Positions 40,209 through 41,132 of a DNA stretch of 41,132 bases are shown piece by piece. Each line of letters begins with the position of its first letter. The stretch's first letter is position 1. Position numbers and translations under genes: made by a program. This stretch comes from Thelonectria olida (Eukaryota; Ascomycota; Sordariomycetes; Hypocreales; Nectriaceae). Below the pieces are notes generated by a model. That model had not been told where the DNA came from. It saw only the letters and a list, made by a program, of their open reading frames with translations, and searched no databases. The stretch lies in assembly GCA_020736575.1 (NCBI GenBank), contig JAGPYM010000109.1, forward strand, positions 1 to 41,132, given 5' to 3'.

Positions 40209-41132
40209 AAACGCGGAAACGCTGGCAGGAGACATATAGCTCCACGTCACAGCTATGAGGTTGGAAGTCCCTGACCTGGAAGAAGAGAGAAAGCCGGTCA
40301 GACAGCTGCTGCACGCGAGGGTTTTATATCCGCAAAAAGCTATGACGTTTTTCTCCCACGTTGGCCGTCTCCTTCCCATCAGGTGGGGCTGGATCGCTGA
40401 GGAAATGATTGAATAATCGTACGTAAAACCTCCCATCTAGCCCTCCACTCTACTGGATCTCTAACGACTTACCGTGGCGGGCCGCTCGACGGCAACTTAT
40501 GGACACTCGCCTATCGCAGGGGTGTCGATCCAGTTGTGGACGAACTGGCGCCTGCAGGGTCCCCTTTTGACCTCACAACCACATGTAGCTGTACAGCGGG
40601 GTGCCGGTCCAGCGTCAGTAATCTATCACTGTAAATTTGCCAAAAATGGCCAAAATGGCCAAAAATGGCCAAAACTAGTGCGAATATGCCCCTGTCGTAT
40701 TCCAACAATAACAGCATATCAGTGCCTTGGCATTCGGGCATCAACAACCCGGGCTACGAGCAACTTCTGGCTGACTACGGAGTATCTCTTTGAAATCATC
40801 CATAATTATCCCAGTCCATTTCTGACCGAAGTCTGTGCGTTAGCCACATTCGTCCTTTTTGGCAAAATCGTTCGCACTAAAACACTGACGCTGAACCCGA
40901 ACTGGACTCTATGTATAAACCTGCAGTTGTCCCAAATATGGGTCATTCTACGACTGAAACAGGTTGACGGCCACGTCGAGCCGTCGTCTGGACAAGATCT
41001 CCCAATGGGTGCGGTACGCAGAACGAAGAGGCGAGGCGGAAGACGAAAGTGCGCAAGAGCGGCCCAAGTCTTCTGAGCAAGACACAGCAGCTGGGCAAGC
41101 TGGGAAACGTCTTTGCGCTGTGCGTGTACTGG
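40209..41132. other. Right end, no supported gene
   Basis: A 200-codon plus-strand frame (40474-41076) opens with GTG, has no domain and crosses a simple repeat (AAAATGGCCA units, 40639-40675). Its composition is unlike the good genes here, so I leave it uncalled. Sequence runs on beyond the window. Confidence 0.4.

Noticed and set aside
40474..41076. 200-codon plus-strand ORF
   Set aside because: GTG start, crosses a simple repeat, no domain or splice context, unlike the coding style of the good genes.

Overview
This window is nuclear DNA of a filamentous ascomycete (Pezizomycotina, most likely a Sordariomycete). The basis is: short 43-91 bp spliceosomal introns with GTRNGY donors and CTRAY branch sites; a 5.6 kb very AT-rich block that looks like repeat-induced point mutation (RIP) damage; fungal-type gene families (VIT-VWA protein, fungal-type NLR N-terminus, SANT protein, Mutator-like transposase, Crypton recombinase); and no operon structure. 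No family assignment was checked against a database. All spliced models were made by hand from reading frames and splice signals.

Layout, left to right. 1-5.1 kb: the 5' end of a fungal NLR/ankyrin-type gene on the minus strand, a divergent 1,216-aa VIT-VWA protein gene, then an ankyrin-repeat relic that runs into the AT-rich block. 5.1-10.7 kb: a gene-free RIP island with several copies of degraded repeats, some in inverted orientation. 10.7-20.7 kb: mostly relics and weak genes around one good gene, a 686-aa SANT/Myb-like nuclear protein with three exons. A decayed second copy of its C-terminal SANT module lies about 5 kb downstream. Other relics are a membrane-protein gene with one in-frame TAG and an unidentified minus-strand relic whose three stops all fit C-to-T changes. 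21.8-23.6 kb: an intact intronless FAD-dependent dehydrogenase of the 3-ketosteroid-dehydrogenase/fumarate-reductase flavoprotein type. 24.2-27.0 kb: a Mutator-like (MULE) transposase gene with three TAG stops in one frame, then a small AAA+ ATPase fragment. 27.6-29.9 kb: a 772-aa disordered nuclear-type protein with a SUMO-interaction-like motif (minus strand).

32.5-39.1 kb: a compact accessory cluster. It holds a four-exon pseudokinase gene, the 3' end of a LINE retrotransposon with a (TG)n tail, an apparently intact two-exon Crypton tyrosine recombinase with a C-terminal GCR1_C-type domain, and a five-exon coiled-coil gene with a 21-bp microexon. 39.9-40.2 kb holds an 80-bp tandem satellite; nothing convincing follows to the end.

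The window reads as an accessory, transposon-rich segment. Several classes of element were hit by RIP-type transitions, while the Crypton is GC-rich and undamaged, so it is either recent or protected. No metabolic pathway or operon-like module joins these genes. The best candidates for something unusual are the intact Crypton with a cluster of GATAAG motifs upstream of its gene, and the pseudokinase and coiled-coil genes on either side of it.
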